In this document: one piece after another, positions 15,456-25,606 of the stretch
Layout of the letters: the number at the start of each line of letters is the position of its first letter
Position numbering within the stretch: the stretch's first letter is position 1
NCBI GenBank assembly: GCA_023251805.1
Contig: JAHEYB010000011.1
Coordinates: 19,014-65,099, forward strand
Length of the DNA stretch: 46,086 bases
DNA from: Bacteroidota bacterium
Lineage (GTDB): Bacteria > Bacteroidota > Bacteroidia > 2-12-FULL-35-15
Reading direction: 5' to 3'
Notes under the pieces: model-generated
Told to the model about the DNA's origin: nothing
What the model saw: only the letters and a program-made list of their open reading frames with translations
The model's database searches: none
Position numbers and translations under genes: made by a program

Positions 15456-17988
15456 ATTCTTCTTTTTTACTTTTTTTCGGTTTACTTTCTTTCGGCTTGT
15501 TGATTTTAATTCTGATTTCGTTTTTTGCTTTATCAAAATCCACATCAATTACATCGCCCTCACTTAAATTTGATTTAATGATTTCTTCAGCCAAAGGATC
15601 TTCGAGATACTTTTGAATGGCGCGTTTTAAAGGACGTGCACCGAATTGAACATCGTACCCTTTATCAGAAATATAATCTTTCGCTTCATCCGAAATCTTG
15701 ATGCTATAGCCCAATCCATTAATACGACCATATAAACTGTTTAATTCAATATCAATAATTTTATGAATGTCTTCTCTAGATAAAGAGTTAAACATCACCA
15801 CATCATCAATACGATTTAAAAATTCAGGAGCAAATGCTTTCTTCAAAGCACCTTCAATAACTCCTTTTGCGTGATCATCTTCCACATCTTTTTTTGCAGA
15901 AGTAGAGAAACCAACACCTTGACCGAAATCCTTTAACTGACGAGCGCCAATATTAGACGTCATAATAATAATCGTATTTTTAAAATCAATTTTACGACCT
16001 AAACTATCTGTCATCATTCCATCATCCAAGGCCTGCAACAATAAATTGAAAACATCGGGATGCGCTTTTTCAATTTCGTCTAATAATACAACAGCATAGG
16101 GGCGTCTACGAACTTTTTCGGTTAACTGACCACCTTCTTCATAACCAACATATCCCGGAGGCGCTCCAACTAAACGAGAAACAGCAAACTTCTCCATATA
16201 TTCACTCATATCGATACGAATCAATGCATCATCATTATCAAATAAATACTTCGATAATATTTTTGCTAACTGCGTTTTACCAACACCTGTTGGACCCAAG
16301 AAAATAAATGATCCAATTGGCTTATTAGGGTCTTTTAATCCTGCACGGTTACGCTGAATTGCTTTTACTACTTTTTTAACCGCTTCTTCTTGTCCTATTA
16401 CTTTCCCTTGTAAAAGCTCTGCCATCTTCACTAATTTGTCGCCTTCATTTTGTGCGATACGCTGAACAGGAACTCCTGTCATCATTGCAACCACTTCAGC
16501 AACATTATCTTCACTCACCATTTCGCGGTGTGTTTTGCTTTCTTCTTCCCAGGTTTTTTTGGCGATATCTAATTGCTCTAACAATGTTCGCTCTGTATCT
16601 CTTAATCGAGCAGCTTCTTCATATTTTTGGGAACGAACAACTTTATTTTTTTCTTCTTTAATGTCTTCTAATTTTTTCTCAATCTCTACAATGTTTTTTG
16701 GAACATTTATGTTAGTGATGTGAACACGGGAACCCGACTCATCCAAAGCATCAATTGCTTTATCAGGTAAGTGACGATCGGTGATATAGCGTGCTGTTAA
16801 AGACACACAAGCTTTAATAGCTTCATCGGTATAAGTTACATTGTGATGGTCTTCGTATTTTGATTTAATGTTATTTAAGATTTGAATTGTTTCTTCCTGA
16901 GTAGCAGGTTCCACAATTACTTTTTGGAATCGTCTTTCTAAAGCACCATCTTTTTCGATGTATTGACGGTACTCATCCAATGTGGTTGCACCAATACATT
17001 GAATTTCTCCACGGGCTAAAGCGGGCTTAAACATGTTGGATGCATCCAAAGAGCCCGAAGCTCCACCGGCACCAATAATGGTATGAATTTCATCTATGAA
17101 TAAAATAACATCTGGTGATTTTTCAAGTTCATTCATTACTGCTTTCATTCGCTCTTCAAATTGACCACGATACTTTGTGCCGGCCACTAAAGAAGCTAAA
17201 TCAAGTGTAACAACTCGTTTACCAAATAATACACGGGAAACTTTTCGCTGAACAATACGCAACGCTAAACCTTCTGCAATAGCAGATTTACCAACGCCAG
17301 GTTCGCCAATTAAAATTGGATTGTTCTTTTTTCTTCGAGATAATATTTGAGAAACGCGTTCTATTTCTTTTTCACGTCCTACGATAGGGTCCAATTTTCC
17401 TTCTTCAGCAGCTTTGGTTAAATCGCGGCCAAAATTATCCAATACAGGTGTTTTAGATTTACTATCCACAGGTTTTTTTGTGCTGCTGGCACTAAACGAA
17501 TCCTCATCTGCATCATCATCAGAAGGCGTTCCAGGGAATTCAGCTTTAGGGTCGGATTTTGAAAGTTCTAATTCACTTTTCATAACGTCATAGTCAACTT
17601 TAAATTTTTGTAATGATTTTGTAGCCACATTATCTTCATCTTTGAGGATAGATAATATCAGGTGTTCAGTGCCAATGACAGCACTTTTAAACAATTTCGC
17701 TTCTAGATAAGTAATTTTTAAAGCTCTTTCGGCTTGTTTCATTAATGGAATATTTGCCAAATTACTAACCTTGTGATTACCCGTTCCTATTGATTGTTCA
17801 ATGATTTTGCGCAATTCTTGTAAATCAACATTTAATGATTTTAACAAGCGAACAGCAGTTCCCTCGCCTTCACGGATAATTCCTAAAAGTAAATGCTCGG
17901 TTCCAATGTAATCATGACCCAAACGTAGCGCTTCCTCTCTGCTATAAGTGATTACATCCTTAACTCTTGGTGAAAATTTAGCTTCCAT
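15454..17988 (-). CDS. clpC: ATP-dependent Clp protease ATP-binding subunit ClpC
   Basis: AAA+ unfoldase of 844 residues that feeds substrates to ClpP in the cytoplasm. In order: a double Clp N-domain (about 1-145; [20 protein letters not shown]), an acidic Ser-rich linker (about 150-175), AAA1 with Walker [10 protein letters not shown] and Walker [10 protein letters not shown], a UVR-type coiled coil ([20 protein letters not shown]) that marks ClpC rather than ClpA/ClpB, and AAA2 with GPTGVGKTQ and [19 protein letters not shown] loop after AAA2 Walker B is the expected ClpP-docking tripeptide. The C-terminus is Lys/Glu-rich ([14 protein letters not shown]). A good promoter precedes it. I see no CtsR box or mcsAB partner. 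Confidence 0.96.
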   Translation of the reverse strand: MEAKFSPRVKDVITYSREEALRLGHDYIGTEHLLLGIIREGEGTAVRLLKSLNVDLQELRKIIEQSIGTGNHKVSNLANIPLMKQAERALKITYLEAKLFKSAVIGTEHLILSILKDEDNVATKSLQKFKVDYDVMKSELELSKSDPKAEFPGTPSDDDADEDSFSASSTKKPVDSKSKTPVLDNFGRDLTKAAEEGKLDPIVGREKEIERVSQILSRRKKNNPILIGEPGVGKSAIAEGLALRIVQRKVSRVLFGKRVVTLDLASLVAGTKYRGQFEERMKAVMNELEKSPDVILFIDEIHTIIGAGGASGSLDASNMFKPALARGEIQCIGATTLDEYRQYIEKDGALERRFQKVIVEPATQEETIQILNNIKSKYEDHHNVTYTDEAIKACVSLTARYITDRHLPDKAIDALDESGSRVHITNINVPKNIVEIEKKLEDIKEEKNKVVRSQKYEEAARLRDTERTLLEQLDIAKKTWEEESKTHREMVSEDNVAEVVAMMTGVPVQRIAQNEGDKLVKMAELLQGKVIGQEEAVKKVVKAIQRNRAGLKDPNKPIGSFIFLGPTGVGKTQLAKILSKYLFDNDDALIRIDMSEYMEKFAVSRLVGAPPGYVGYEEGGQLTEKVRRRPYAVVLLDEIEKAHPDVFNLLLQALDDGMMTDSLGRKIDFKNTIIIMTSNIGARQLKDFGQGVGFSTSAKKDVEDDHAKGVIEGALKKAFAPEFLNRIDDVVMFNSLSREDIHKIIDIELNSLYGRINGLGYSIKISDEAKDYISDKGYDVQFGARPLKRAIQKYLEDPLAEEIIKSNLSEGDVIDVDFDKAKNEIRIKINKPKESKPKKSKKEE

Positions 17989-18049
17989 AATGCTGTGTTT
18001 TAATTATTTACTTAAACGTTTTTAATTATTCAAGAGTTACTTTTACTAA

Positions 18050-18081
18050 CAAATATAATCGTTTCAAGTACGATATCAAAA
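18050..18081 (-). promoter_or_regulatory. clpC promoter (TTTTG-N19-TATATTTG)
   Basis: On the minus strand, TTTTG (18077-18081) lies exactly 19 bases before TATATTTG (18050-18057), a full match to the Bacteroidota consensus. It predicts a leader of about 55 bases before the ATG at 17988. Confidence 0.75.
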
Positions 18082-18343
18082 GTAATTACTCCTTTTAAAG
18101 TTGACTGAGTGGTTCACTTAATTTTATTAACAAAAGCATGGTTAATATGTTGATAATTTAATACTCAAAATCGCTTTTGTCTCCCACTAAATAAGTATTT
18201 TCGAACCTCCTAAAACACAAGGGATTTATCAATTATTGTGCTACGAAATAAATTATGACAAATCTTCTGAAAAATCAGAAGAAATAAAGTAAAAAAACAG
18301 AATCCACCTTCGCTAAAGCTATGTGTGGATAAAAAACGAAATT
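18082..18343. other. clpC-gyrA divergent intergenic region: hairpin and DnaA-box-like site
   Basis: This is the rest of the 355-base gene-free stretch. A 7-bp perfect hairpin CTTCTGA/TCAGAAG with an AAAA loop is at 18264-18281. TGTGGATAA at 18324-18332 is the exact complement of the DnaA box TTATCCACA and lies 11 bases before the gyrA ATG. A candidate gyrA promoter is TTTTG followed 16 bases later by TATTTTCG (near 18177-18205), which has one mismatch in the -7 box and short spacing. No other gene is visible. Confidence 0.5.
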
Positions 18344-20911
18344 ATGGCAGACGGAGAAAAAATCATTCAAATCAACATTGAAGAAGAAATGAAATCAGCC
18401 TACATCGATTATTCGATGTCGGTAATTGTGTCTCGAGCACTTCCTGATGTACGAGACGGCTTAAAACCGGTACACAGAAGAGTTTTATTTGGAATGCTCG
18501 ACTTAGGCGTAATGTCTAACCGACCTCATAAAAAATCAGCGCGTATTGTTGGGGAGGTCTTAGGTAAATATCACCCCCATGGCGATACATCGGTTTACGA
18601 TGCAATGGTGCGTATGGCGCAAGATTGGAGTTTGCGTTACCCTTTGGTAGATGGACAAGGAAACTATGGTTCAGTTGATGGTGACAGTCCGGCTGCAATG
18701 CGTTATACCGAGGCGCGTTTGAAGAAAATTGCTGAGGATTTGCTGGTTGATATAGAAAAAGATACTGTTGATTTTACACCCAATTTCGATGATTCTCTGG
18801 AAGAACCGAGTGTTTTACCCACCAAAATCCCGAATCTATTAATTAATGGAGCCTCCGGAATTGCTGTTGGTATGGCTACAAATATGCCGCCACACAATTT
18901 AACTGAAATTATTAAAGCAACTGTCGCATATATTGATAATAGAGCCATTGATGTTGCAGGATTAATGCACTATGTGAAAGCACCCGATTTTCCAACTGGA
19001 GGAATTATTTATGGTTACGAAGGCGTGAGAGATGCATTTGAAACTGGAAGAGGAAGAATTGTGATGCGTGCTAAAACCAATATAGAGATTACAGATGCGG
19101 GCAGGGAAAGAATTATTGTAAACGAAATTCCTTTTCAGGTAAACAAAGCGGAAATGATTCGCAAAACAGCTGACCTGATTAACGATAAAAAGATAGAAGG
19201 CATTTCGGATATCCGTGATGAATCCGATAGAGACGGAATGCGCATTGTGTATGAGATTAAGCGTGATGCAATCACAAATGTTGTTTTAAACAATCTATAT
19301 AAATATACCGAACTTCAAACTTCTTTTAGTGTAAACAACATTGCCTTGGTGGGTGGCCGCCCGATGATGTTGAACTTAAAAGACATGATTGTCCATTTTG
19401 TTGATCACCGTCACGATGTAGTTGTTCGCAGAACAAAATATGAATTGGCCCAAGCCGAAAAGCGTGCGCACATATTGCAAGGATATTTGATTGCTTTAGA
19501 CCATATGGACGAAGTAATTAAGTTGATTCGGGCTTCTGCTACACCTCAAATTGCACAAGACGGATTAATGAGCAGCTTTGGATTAAGTGAAATTCAAGCC
19601 AAAGCGATACTTGAAATGCGCTTACGTGTACTTACTGGTTTAGAGAGAGATAAGATAAAAGAAGAATACGATACCTTAATGGAATTAATTAAGTATTTAA
19701 AAGAGGTTTTGGAAGACGAAACCTTACGTATGGCGATTATCAAAGATGAGTTGTCGGAAATGCTTGAAAAGTATGGTGATGAGCGAAGAACAGAAGTAGT
19801 GTACGCTTCGGGTGATTTTAAAATGGAAGATATGATTGCTGATGAAGATGTAGTAATTACTATTTCGCATATGGGCTATATCAAACGTACTCCATTAACT
19901 GATTACAGAACGCAAGGCAGGGGAGGAAAAGGGGCAAAAGGAAGTACAACCCGCGATGAAGATTTTATCGAACATTTATTCATAGCATCTACGCATAACT
20001 ATTTATTGCTGTTTACAGAACAAGGACGCTGTTTCTGGATGAGAGCGTTTGAAGTGCCAGAAGGAACTCGTACTTCTAAAGGAAGAGCAATTCAAAATTT
20101 GATTAATATCCCAAGTACAGATAAGGTAAAAGCATATATCAATGTGAAAGACCTTACCAACGAGGAGTACATCGCTAATAATTTTATTATTATGTGTACT
20201 AAAAATGGTATAATTAAGAAAACTACTTTGGAAGCCTATTCACGTCCACGTCAAAATGGTATAAACGCCATTACTATAAGAGAGGACGATGCTTTGTTAG
20301 AAGTATTGTTGACCAATGGAACCAACGAAATTATGTTGGCTTCAAAAGCAGGGAAAGTAGTCCGTTTCAACGAAGCAAACGTTCGTCCAATGGGAAGAAA
20401 TGCTTCAGGAGTGAGAGGTATCAATTTGGGTGAAGAAAAAGGAAATGAAGTGGTAGGAATGATTGCGATGCCGGATCAATTGAGCAATGTAATGGTTGTT
20501 TCTGAAAAAGGATATGGAAAACGCTCTGAAATTGAGGAATACCGTGTTACTAAGCGTGGTGGTAAAGGTGTAAAAACCATTAACATCACAGATAAAACTG
20601 GTAATTTAATTGCAATTAAAGATGTTACTGATAAAGATGGCTTGATGATTATCAACCGCTCCGGAATTATCATTCGTTTAGCAATTTCTGAATTACGCGT
20701 AATTGGCCGCGCTACACAAGGAGTGCGTTTAATTAATATGAAAGAAGGAGACGAAATAGCTGCTGTGAGTAAAGTAGAAGTAGAGGAGGAGATTGAAGAA
20801 TCAACTACAATGGAAACCCCAAGTCCAGAATATGGAAATGATGGAACTGATGCGTCTTCTGAAAACACAGAAAATGATGGCAAGGAACTTGATACTCCGC
20901 CAACTGAATAA
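18344..20911 (+). CDS. gyrA: DNA gyrase subunit A
   Basis: Type IIA topoisomerase subunit that breaks and rejoins DNA and, with GyrB, introduces negative supercoils. The start is ATG 18344 ([20 protein letters not shown]); an upstream in-frame GTG adds seven residues and is less likely. The breakage-reunion domain contains the quinolone region [15 protein letters not shown] and the catalytic Tyr in AAMRYTE (residue 121). The position equivalent to E. coli Ser83 is Thr82, and Asp86 is kept. The C-terminal pinwheel begins with the GyrA box [10 protein letters not shown] (which distinguishes it from ParC) and is followed by a long acidic tail. Length 855 residues is normal. GyrB is not in the window. 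Confidence 0.96.
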   Translation: MADGEKIIQINIEEEMKSAYIDYSMSVIVSRALPDVRDGLKPVHRRVLFGMLDLGVMSNRPHKKSARIVGEVLGKYHPHGDTSVYDAMVRMAQDWSLRYPLVDGQGNYGSVDGDSPAAMRYTEARLKKIAEDLLVDIEKDTVDFTPNFDDSLEEPSVLPTKIPNLLINGASGIAVGMATNMPPHNLTEIIKATVAYIDNRAIDVAGLMHYVKAPDFPTGGIIYGYEGVRDAFETGRGRIVMRAKTNIEITDAGRERIIVNEIPFQVNKAEMIRKTADLINDKKIEGISDIRDESDRDGMRIVYEIKRDAITNVVLNNLYKYTELQTSFSVNNIALVGGRPMMLNLKDMIVHFVDHRHDVVVRRTKYELAQAEKRAHILQGYLIALDHMDEVIKLIRASATPQIAQDGLMSSFGLSEIQAKAILEMRLRVLTGLERDKIKEEYDTLMELIKYLKEVLEDETLRMAIIKDELSEMLEKYGDERRTEVVYASGDFKMEDMIADEDVVITISHMGYIKRTPLTDYRTQGRGGKGAKGSTTRDEDFIEHLFIASTHNYLLLFTEQGRCFWMRAFEVPEGTRTSKGRAIQNLINIPSTDKVKAYINVKDLTNEEYIANNFIIMCTKNGIIKKTTLEAYSRPRQNGINAITIREDDALLEVLLTNGTNEIMLASKAGKVVRFNEANVRPMGRNASGVRGINLGEEKGNEVVGMIAMPDQLSNVMVVSEKGYGKRSEIEEYRVTKRGGKGVKTINITDKTGNLIAIKDVTDKDGLMIINRSGIIIRLAISELRVIGRATQGVRLINMKEGDEIAAVSKVEVEEEIEESTTMETPSPEYGNDGTDASSENTENDGKELDTPPTE

Positions 20912-20917
20912 AGCCTT

Positions 20918-20957
20918 ACCCCTCAATCCCCCCTCCGAAAGAGAGGGGGCAATAGGT
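20918..20957. repeat. GC-rich palindrome downstream of gyrA
   Basis: Arms CCCCCTC (20929-20935) and GAGGGGG (20943-20949) enclose a seven-base CGAAAGA loop, in a strikingly C/G-rich patch of an AT-rich genome. No T-run follows, so it is not a canonical terminator. It resembles the C-rich/G-rich palindromic repeats found between genes in several Bacteroidota. Confidence 0.55.
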
Positions 20958-20986
20958 GAGAAACTCAAAAAATAAAATAAATTTTT

Positions 20987-22246
20987 ATGACAAAACTAAC
21001 CCTATCAATTCTTGCAATAGCTATTACTATTACTAGTGTTGCACAAAATGTTAAAATTGTAAACGCCAAAAATTATTTGCGTGATTTTTCTGAATCGAAA
21101 GACCTAGAATCATTAAACAAAGCAAAAGAAAACATCGATTTGGCTGCAGTACATGTGGACACAAAGGATTTGGCTAAGACACAAGCCTTAAAAGCACAAG
21201 TGTATTTAACCATTTTTGATAATAATCTTCGTTTGGAAACAGAGAAGTTAACTGCAACAATTACCGATCCAAACAAACGTAATTTGGCTGCATATCAAGT
21301 TACCGGCTCTGAGTCATTGGCTGCAGCTTATGAAGGGTGTGCTGCTTCAAAAACATTGGACGTAAAAGGAAATTACACTTCTGAAGTAAATTCTTATATA
21401 GCTAAAATTGCTTCTCATTACGAAAACAAAGCCATTGCTGACTACAATGCCAAGAAGTATGCGGAAGCGCTTCCTTGTTTTGAAAAAGCCTATGAAATAA
21501 ATGGTTCTAAAGACACCACTACACTGGGAAATTGTGCCTTGGTGGCCGACAGAGCAGCGAATTATGATAAAGCCAAAGTATATTACCAAAAAATGATTGA
21601 TAACAAACAAGGATACGGTAATACTTATTCGTCCTTGGTAAATGTATATTTAAACATGAAAGATAGCGTGGGAGCTATGGAAATCCTAAAAAAAGGACGT
21701 ACCACTTATCCGAACGATATTAATTTGGTAATAACAGAAACAAATTACTTTTTAAAAATAAACAACAGCAAGGAAGCATTAAACAATTTAAACATTGCCA
21801 TAACTGCAAAACCTGCTGATGCAAATTTGTATCTGGTAAGGGGAAATATTTATGATAATCTTGCAAATCCTAAAGATGCTGCCAACAAAGACGTAGACAA
21901 GCCAAAAGATTATGAAAAATTGATTGGTCAAGCAGAAGCAGATTATAAAAAATCAATCGAATTAAAAGCTGATTACTTTGATGCACTTTATAATTTAGGC
22001 GTTTTGTATAACAACCATGGTGTAGCTCTGAGTAAAAAAGCAGATGTTATTACCGACAATGCAAAATACAAAGAAGCCAACGACCTTGCTACTGCAGAGT
22101 TTGCTAAGGCCTTGCCAATTTTGGAAAAGGCCTTGGAAGTGAGTCCAAAAGACAGAAACACAATGTATGCTTTAAAGCAAATTTATGCTAGAACGCAACA
22201 ACCAGAAAAGGTAAAAGCAATAAATGACAGATTGAAGAACAATTAA
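20987..22246 (+). CDS. Secreted TPR-repeat protein, 419 aa
   Basis: Periplasmic protein with a short signal peptide (KLTLSILAIAITITSVAQ) and TPR-like helical repeats through most of its length. Clear units are AIADYNAKKYAEALPCFEKA, ANYDKAKVYYQKMIDNKQGY and a later AEADYKKSIELKADYFDALY. It probably acts as a scaffold in the cell envelope; no enzymatic motif is visible. It follows gyrA by 75 bases, across the C/G-rich palindrome, and may be read through from gyrA. A terminator follows. Confidence 0.8.
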   Translation: MTKLTLSILAIAITITSVAQNVKIVNAKNYLRDFSESKDLESLNKAKENIDLAAVHVDTKDLAKTQALKAQVYLTIFDNNLRLETEKLTATITDPNKRNLAAYQVTGSESLAAAYEGCAASKTLDVKGNYTSEVNSYIAKIASHYENKAIADYNAKKYAEALPCFEKAYEINGSKDTTTLGNCALVADRAANYDKAKVYYQKMIDNKQGYGNTYSSLVNVYLNMKDSVGAMEILKKGRTTYPNDINLVITETNYFLKINNSKEALNNLNIAITAKPADANLYLVRGNIYDNLANPKDAANKDVDKPKDYEKLIGQAEADYKKSIELKADYFDALYNLGVLYNNHGVALSKKADVITDNAKYKEANDLATAEFAKALPILEKALEVSPKDRNTMYALKQIYARTQQPEKVKAINDRLKNN

Positions 22247-22271
22247 GGCTTCCACCTAATTGGGATTCATT

Positions 22272-22303
22272 AAGCGGGGAACAGAAATGTTTTCCGCTTT
22301 TTT
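22272..22303 (+). terminator. Terminator of the TPR gene
   Basis: A 10-bp stem AAGCGGGGAA (22272-22281) with TTTTCCGCTT (22290-22299), including two G-U pairs, an eight-base loop, then a T-run. It overlaps the stop of the convergent gene at 22302. Confidence 0.8.
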
Positions 22304-23024
22304 ATTTATCTTTCTTGAGACGACTAATCGTTTGCTCAATATTTTTTTCGGAGGACATAATGGCTTGTTGAAGGCGCTTAGCATATTTAATACTATCAGT
22401 GATCTCGGAGTTTTTAATCTCTACTAATTCTTTTTGTTTTTGAATTTGTTTTTCGGCAACATTGTTTGTTTTAAGAAATACGATAATCAAGTAGAGGCAC
22501 AATGCAAACGGAACAATTATAACATAAGGCTGAGCAGGTAATTGTTGGCTTTCGGGGATTCCAAAATCTAACTTTTTGCCCATAGTATAACATGTTAAAA
22601 CCAAAACAAAAATGCTTATAAATGGAATTAATCGTAAAGCTCCTTTTTTTGGACCAAAAATAAAAAGGATAAAAATAATAAAGGACATCGTCCATAAGCT
22701 ACCCGACATTTCCGGTTTTGCTTCTTCAATGTAAACGCTGCCAAACGAAGTGATGGTTTGTTGTATAATATACCAATTCCCGGCCAACCTTAAGTTTTGT
22801 TTGTATTTTAAGATGAAAGGAATTGTCATTAAGGAAGAACAAGCAAAAGTGATGACATAAACATGGTACCAGAGTCCGGCTGCAATCAAATTCCCATAAA
22901 ATGCTAGTCCGAGAATCAAAAAGAAAAGAGTGTAATCGTAGGTGAGTTCGATACGTGCTTTTTCAAAAACATCATCTGTTTTCGCCAGGTAGTCGCCAAT
23001 GAACCAGTTCTTTAATTTTTTCAT
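22302..23024 (-). CDS. Polytopic membrane sensor ending in a SpoIIE-type linker helix, without the phosphatase domain
   Basis: Inner-membrane protein of 240 residues with about six hydrophobic segments (TLFFLILGLAFYGNLIAAGLW, YVITFACSSLMTIPFIL and so on). A cytoplasmic helix follows (about 190-240), starting KTNNVAEKQIQKQKELVEIK and containing ITDSIKYAKRLQQAI. That last motif is the same linker that in the 37499-39637 protein (IVDSINYAKRIQYTL) leads into a SpoIIE PP2C phosphatase domain. Here the frame ends 19 residues later (SSEKNIEQTISRLKKDK). The gene therefore looks like the sensor half of a SpoIIE protein that lost its output domain, or a stand-alone partner subunit. The ATG at 23024 is well placed. 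Confidence 0.75.
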   Translation of the reverse strand: MKKLKNWFIGDYLAKTDDVFEKARIELTYDYTLFFLILGLAFYGNLIAAGLWYHVYVITFACSSLMTIPFILKYKQNLRLAGNWYIIQQTITSFGSVYIEEAKPEMSGSLWTMSFIIFILFIFGPKKGALRLIPFISIFVLVLTCYTMGKKLDFGIPESQQLPAQPYVIIVPFALCLYLIIVFLKTNNVAEKQIQKQKELVEIKNSEITDSIKYAKRLQQAIMSSEKNIEQTISRLKKDK

Positions 23025-23226
23025 GTTTTACATACTAAACTTACAACAAAGCAATTTACCCAGAGTAGGTGAAAGCGAGTATTTGAAATTATTTATATAT
23101 ATTTGTATATCAATTAAATAAAACTTAACATAATATTAATTATAAGACAAAAATGTATTTAAATACTTAAATATAAGCTATATACAGCAATTACTTAAAA
23201 GTAAGTACTTTAAGGAGCTTAAATCG

Positions 23227-24762
23227 TTATATTTCAATTGAAACAGCAGTATAAAGCTTATTCAAACTCAAACTTAATTTGCGTTTATATTCGTCCTGTA
23301 ACCATTTCACATAGTTATCGGTGCTGGAACAAATACAGTAAGAATATTTTTTTACGCGTCCTTCAATATCATCGTTCAAAAGTCTAACAAGTTCTGCTGC
23401 TTCAAAATAATCGCTGGCGTTTTCAAAACAAATTCGGCTATGGTGTTCTATCGATCTTTCAATAGCAGTCATTGGACGTAAACCTTGTTTAGATACCAAG
23501 GCATATTCCTCTTTCATGTTAAAATCGATATTTTCCGACTTACTGAACTTCGCTCTTAATTCAGCAGGCATTTTATAACTGAAATTTCTTTCAATTTCTC
23601 TGTCGTTCCAAAGGCTTTCCAAATAAAAATCCGGAGCTCTAAAAATGTCGTGCCAATTCACATAGGAATCCCACAATCCAAACCTGGCTGCATTATTTCC
23701 TAAATCAATAACATTAAATGTTGATTTATTAGGTAAAATACGCGAACCTCGTCCAATCATTTGATGGTATAAAGTCAACGATTTGGTGGCTCTGTTGATG
23801 ATAATTGATTCAACTGTTGGTTCATCAAAACCGGTTGTTAAAATACCAACAGAAGTTAAAATAGCATCCGGTTTGGTTTTAAACCAATGCAAAATTTCTC
23901 TTCTTTCTTGTTCACTATTGGTATTGTCCAGATGCCTGATTTCATAGCCGGCATTGGTAAAAAGCGAATGAACATGAATTGATGTATTTATTCCATTATT
24001 AAATATCAAGGTTTTTTTACCTTTCGATTGTTCTTCATAAGCTCCCACCAACTTTTCCTGCATCAAATAATTAGTATACAATCTGTCTGATGAGCTTACC
24101 GTATAATCGCCATCAATACCCACTTTCAAGGAACCTAAATTTACATCATAGCTATGGGTCGTTGCTTTTGATAAAAACCCCTTTTCAATAAGCGAAGCAA
24201 TGGAATGTCCTACAATTAATTCGTCATACGTTTCCTTCATTGGTAATTTAATATTGGAACTCAGAGGCGTTGCCGTTACTCCAAGAATGACACTTTTCTC
24301 TAAAAACTTAAATAATTTTTTAAAAGAATTATAATGTGCTTCATCAATAATTACCAAACCAACTTGCTCCACTTCCAGCTTTTCATCTTGCAGTCGATTG
24401 TTCAAGGTTTCTACCATTGCCACAAAACACTTATAATTACCTTGATCGGGCAACGTTTTTACTTTGCTGTCGATGATTTTATTTTCCACGCCAAATTCGT
24501 TGAGCATACTGGAAGTTTGAGCACATAACTCAATACGATGCGTTAGAATTAAAACTTTTTTCCCGGTTTCTTGGATATAGCGTTTTGCTATTTCGGAAAA
24601 AATAACAGTTTTACCACCGCCTGTAGGAAGTTGAAAAAGCAGATTGTAATTTTGAGTATGGTTACTAATGCGCTTAAAAATCTCATCAATAGCCTCCTGC
24701 TGATAGTCATAAAGCTCCTTCCCTATTTTCTTTTCTTCAATATCAACCGATTCTACTAGCAT
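23227..24762 (-). CDS. SF2 DEAD/DEAH-box DNA helicase, RadD/SSL2-like
   Basis: Superfamily 2 helicase of 511 residues. Motifs in order: Q-like ELYDYQQEAIDEI, motif I QLPTGGGKTVIF, Ia LTHRIELCAQ, II IIDEAHYN, III GVTATPL, V SVGILTTGFDEPTVESII and VI YHQMIGRGSRILP. The arrangement matches RadD/YejH and type-III restriction-like helicases. A 130-residue C-terminal extension follows, without a zinc cluster I can see. No methyltransferase or restriction subunit is nearby, so a stand-alone repair helicase is more likely than a restriction system. Upstream on the minus strand a TATTTTTG box (24788-24795) is a candidate -7. The 200-base gap downstream (23025-23226) is AT-rich and has nothing I can name. 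Confidence 0.85.
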   Translation of the reverse strand: MLVESVDIEEKKIGKELYDYQQEAIDEIFKRISNHTQNYNLLFQLPTGGGKTVIFSEIAKRYIQETGKKVLILTHRIELCAQTSSMLNEFGVENKIIDSKVKTLPDQGNYKCFVAMVETLNNRLQDEKLEVEQVGLVIIDEAHYNSFKKLFKFLEKSVILGVTATPLSSNIKLPMKETYDELIVGHSIASLIEKGFLSKATTHSYDVNLGSLKVGIDGDYTVSSSDRLYTNYLMQEKLVGAYEEQSKGKKTLIFNNGINTSIHVHSLFTNAGYEIRHLDNTNSEQERREILHWFKTKPDAILTSVGILTTGFDEPTVESIIINRATKSLTLYHQMIGRGSRILPNKSTFNVIDLGNNAARFGLWDSYVNWHDIFRAPDFYLESLWNDREIERNFSYKMPAELRAKFSKSENIDFNMKEEYALVSKQGLRPMTAIERSIEHHSRICFENASDYFEAAELVRLLNDDIEGRVKKYSYCICSSTDNYVKWLQDEYKRKLSLSLNKLYTAVSIEI

Positions 24763-24787
24763 ATTTTTTTTGAATTTCGCAATCTTG

Positions 24788-24795
24788 CAAAAATA
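24788..24795 (-). promoter_or_regulatory. -7 element TATTTTTG of the helicase gene
   Basis: TAnnTTTG match on the minus strand, 25 bases before the ATG at 24762. The -33 region is not clear. Confidence 0.4.
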
Positions 24796-24861
24796 GTCAA
24801 TTGTTAGGCTGAAAGGAAATTTAAATGAAATAATTAATTTTTAATTTATAGGAAGATTAAG

Positions 24862-24869
24862 TATATTTG
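24862..24869 (+). promoter_or_regulatory. -7 element TATATTTG of the TPR/LRR operon
   Basis: Exact match, 20 bases before the ATG at 24890; predicted leader about 15 bases. Confidence 0.55.
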
Positions 24870-24889
24870 GATATAAATCTATTTCAGCT

Positions 24890-25594
24890 ATGAAAAATCT
24901 TCATTTTAACGTATCCATCTTGCTTTTATTGGCAACAACATCAATCACCTCTTATGCACAAACAAAGGCAGAGAAAAAGATGAAAACTACGAGCCAGGAA
25001 ACCTCTATGTATAATTCAACAGAATCGAAAGAAGCAAAAGAGTTTTATGACAAAGGCTATGAATGCTCTAATAAAGAAGAATACAAGGATGCTGTTAAAT
25101 GGTATAAAAAATCTGTTGCTGCTGATCCAAAGTTTGTGGAGGCATACGACAATATGGGAGCGGCTTATCGCAGATTAGGCGATTTGGACAATGCAAAAAA
25201 ATGTTATAACAAATCCATTGAATTATATCCGCAAGGAAATATGGCACATCAAAATTTAGGTATTGTGTATTGGATTGAAAAAAATTACGAAAAAGCCCTT
25301 GAACAATACGGAATCATGCAAAAAAATGATTCTACAGATGCGGAAGGTTATTATGGAACCATTCAGATTTATTTTGCGCAAAAGGATTACAAAAATGCTG
25401 TAAAAAATGCCGCAAAAACACTTGAAATTTATGAAGCAACTGAAAGTCCATATTTAAGAGATGGCCAATATTTACTGGGTCTGAGCTATTATTATGATGG
25501 CGACAATAAAAACTCCAAAATTTATATGGAGCAAGCGAAAAAAAGTGGCGCCAAAATCCCTGACGCCCTTATAAAGGAATTAGGAATAAAGTAG
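24890..25594 (+). CDS. Secreted TPR protein, 234 aa
   Basis: Signal peptide (NVSILLLLATTSITSYAQ) followed by at least four TPR units: EFYDKGYECSNKEEYKDAVK, FVEAYDNMGAAYRRLGDLDN, MAHQNLGIVYWIEKNYEKAL and EGYYGTIQIYFAQKDYKNAV. It is probably a periplasmic scaffold for protein-protein contacts. The next gene, which carries both LRR and TPR repeats, starts 12 bases after its stop, so the pair is an operon and may act together. Confidence 0.82.
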   Translation: MKNLHFNVSILLLLATTSITSYAQTKAEKKMKTTSQETSMYNSTESKEAKEFYDKGYECSNKEEYKDAVKWYKKSVAADPKFVEAYDNMGAAYRRLGDLDNAKKCYNKSIELYPQGNMAHQNLGIVYWIEKNYEKALEQYGIMQKNDSTDAEGYYGTIQIYFAQKDYKNAVKNAAKTLEIYEATESPYLRDGQYLLGLSYYYDGDNKNSKIYMEQAKKSGAKIPDALIKELGIK

Positions 25595-25606
25595 AACCCA
25601 AAATGC

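Noticed and set aside
18324..18332. Replication origin near gyrA
   Set aside because: Only one DnaA box is visible, with no cluster, and dnaA, dnaN and similar origin genes are absent.
23227..24762. Restriction-modification or defence helicase
   Set aside because: There is no methyltransferase, nuclease or other defence partner next to it; the flanking genes are envelope proteins.
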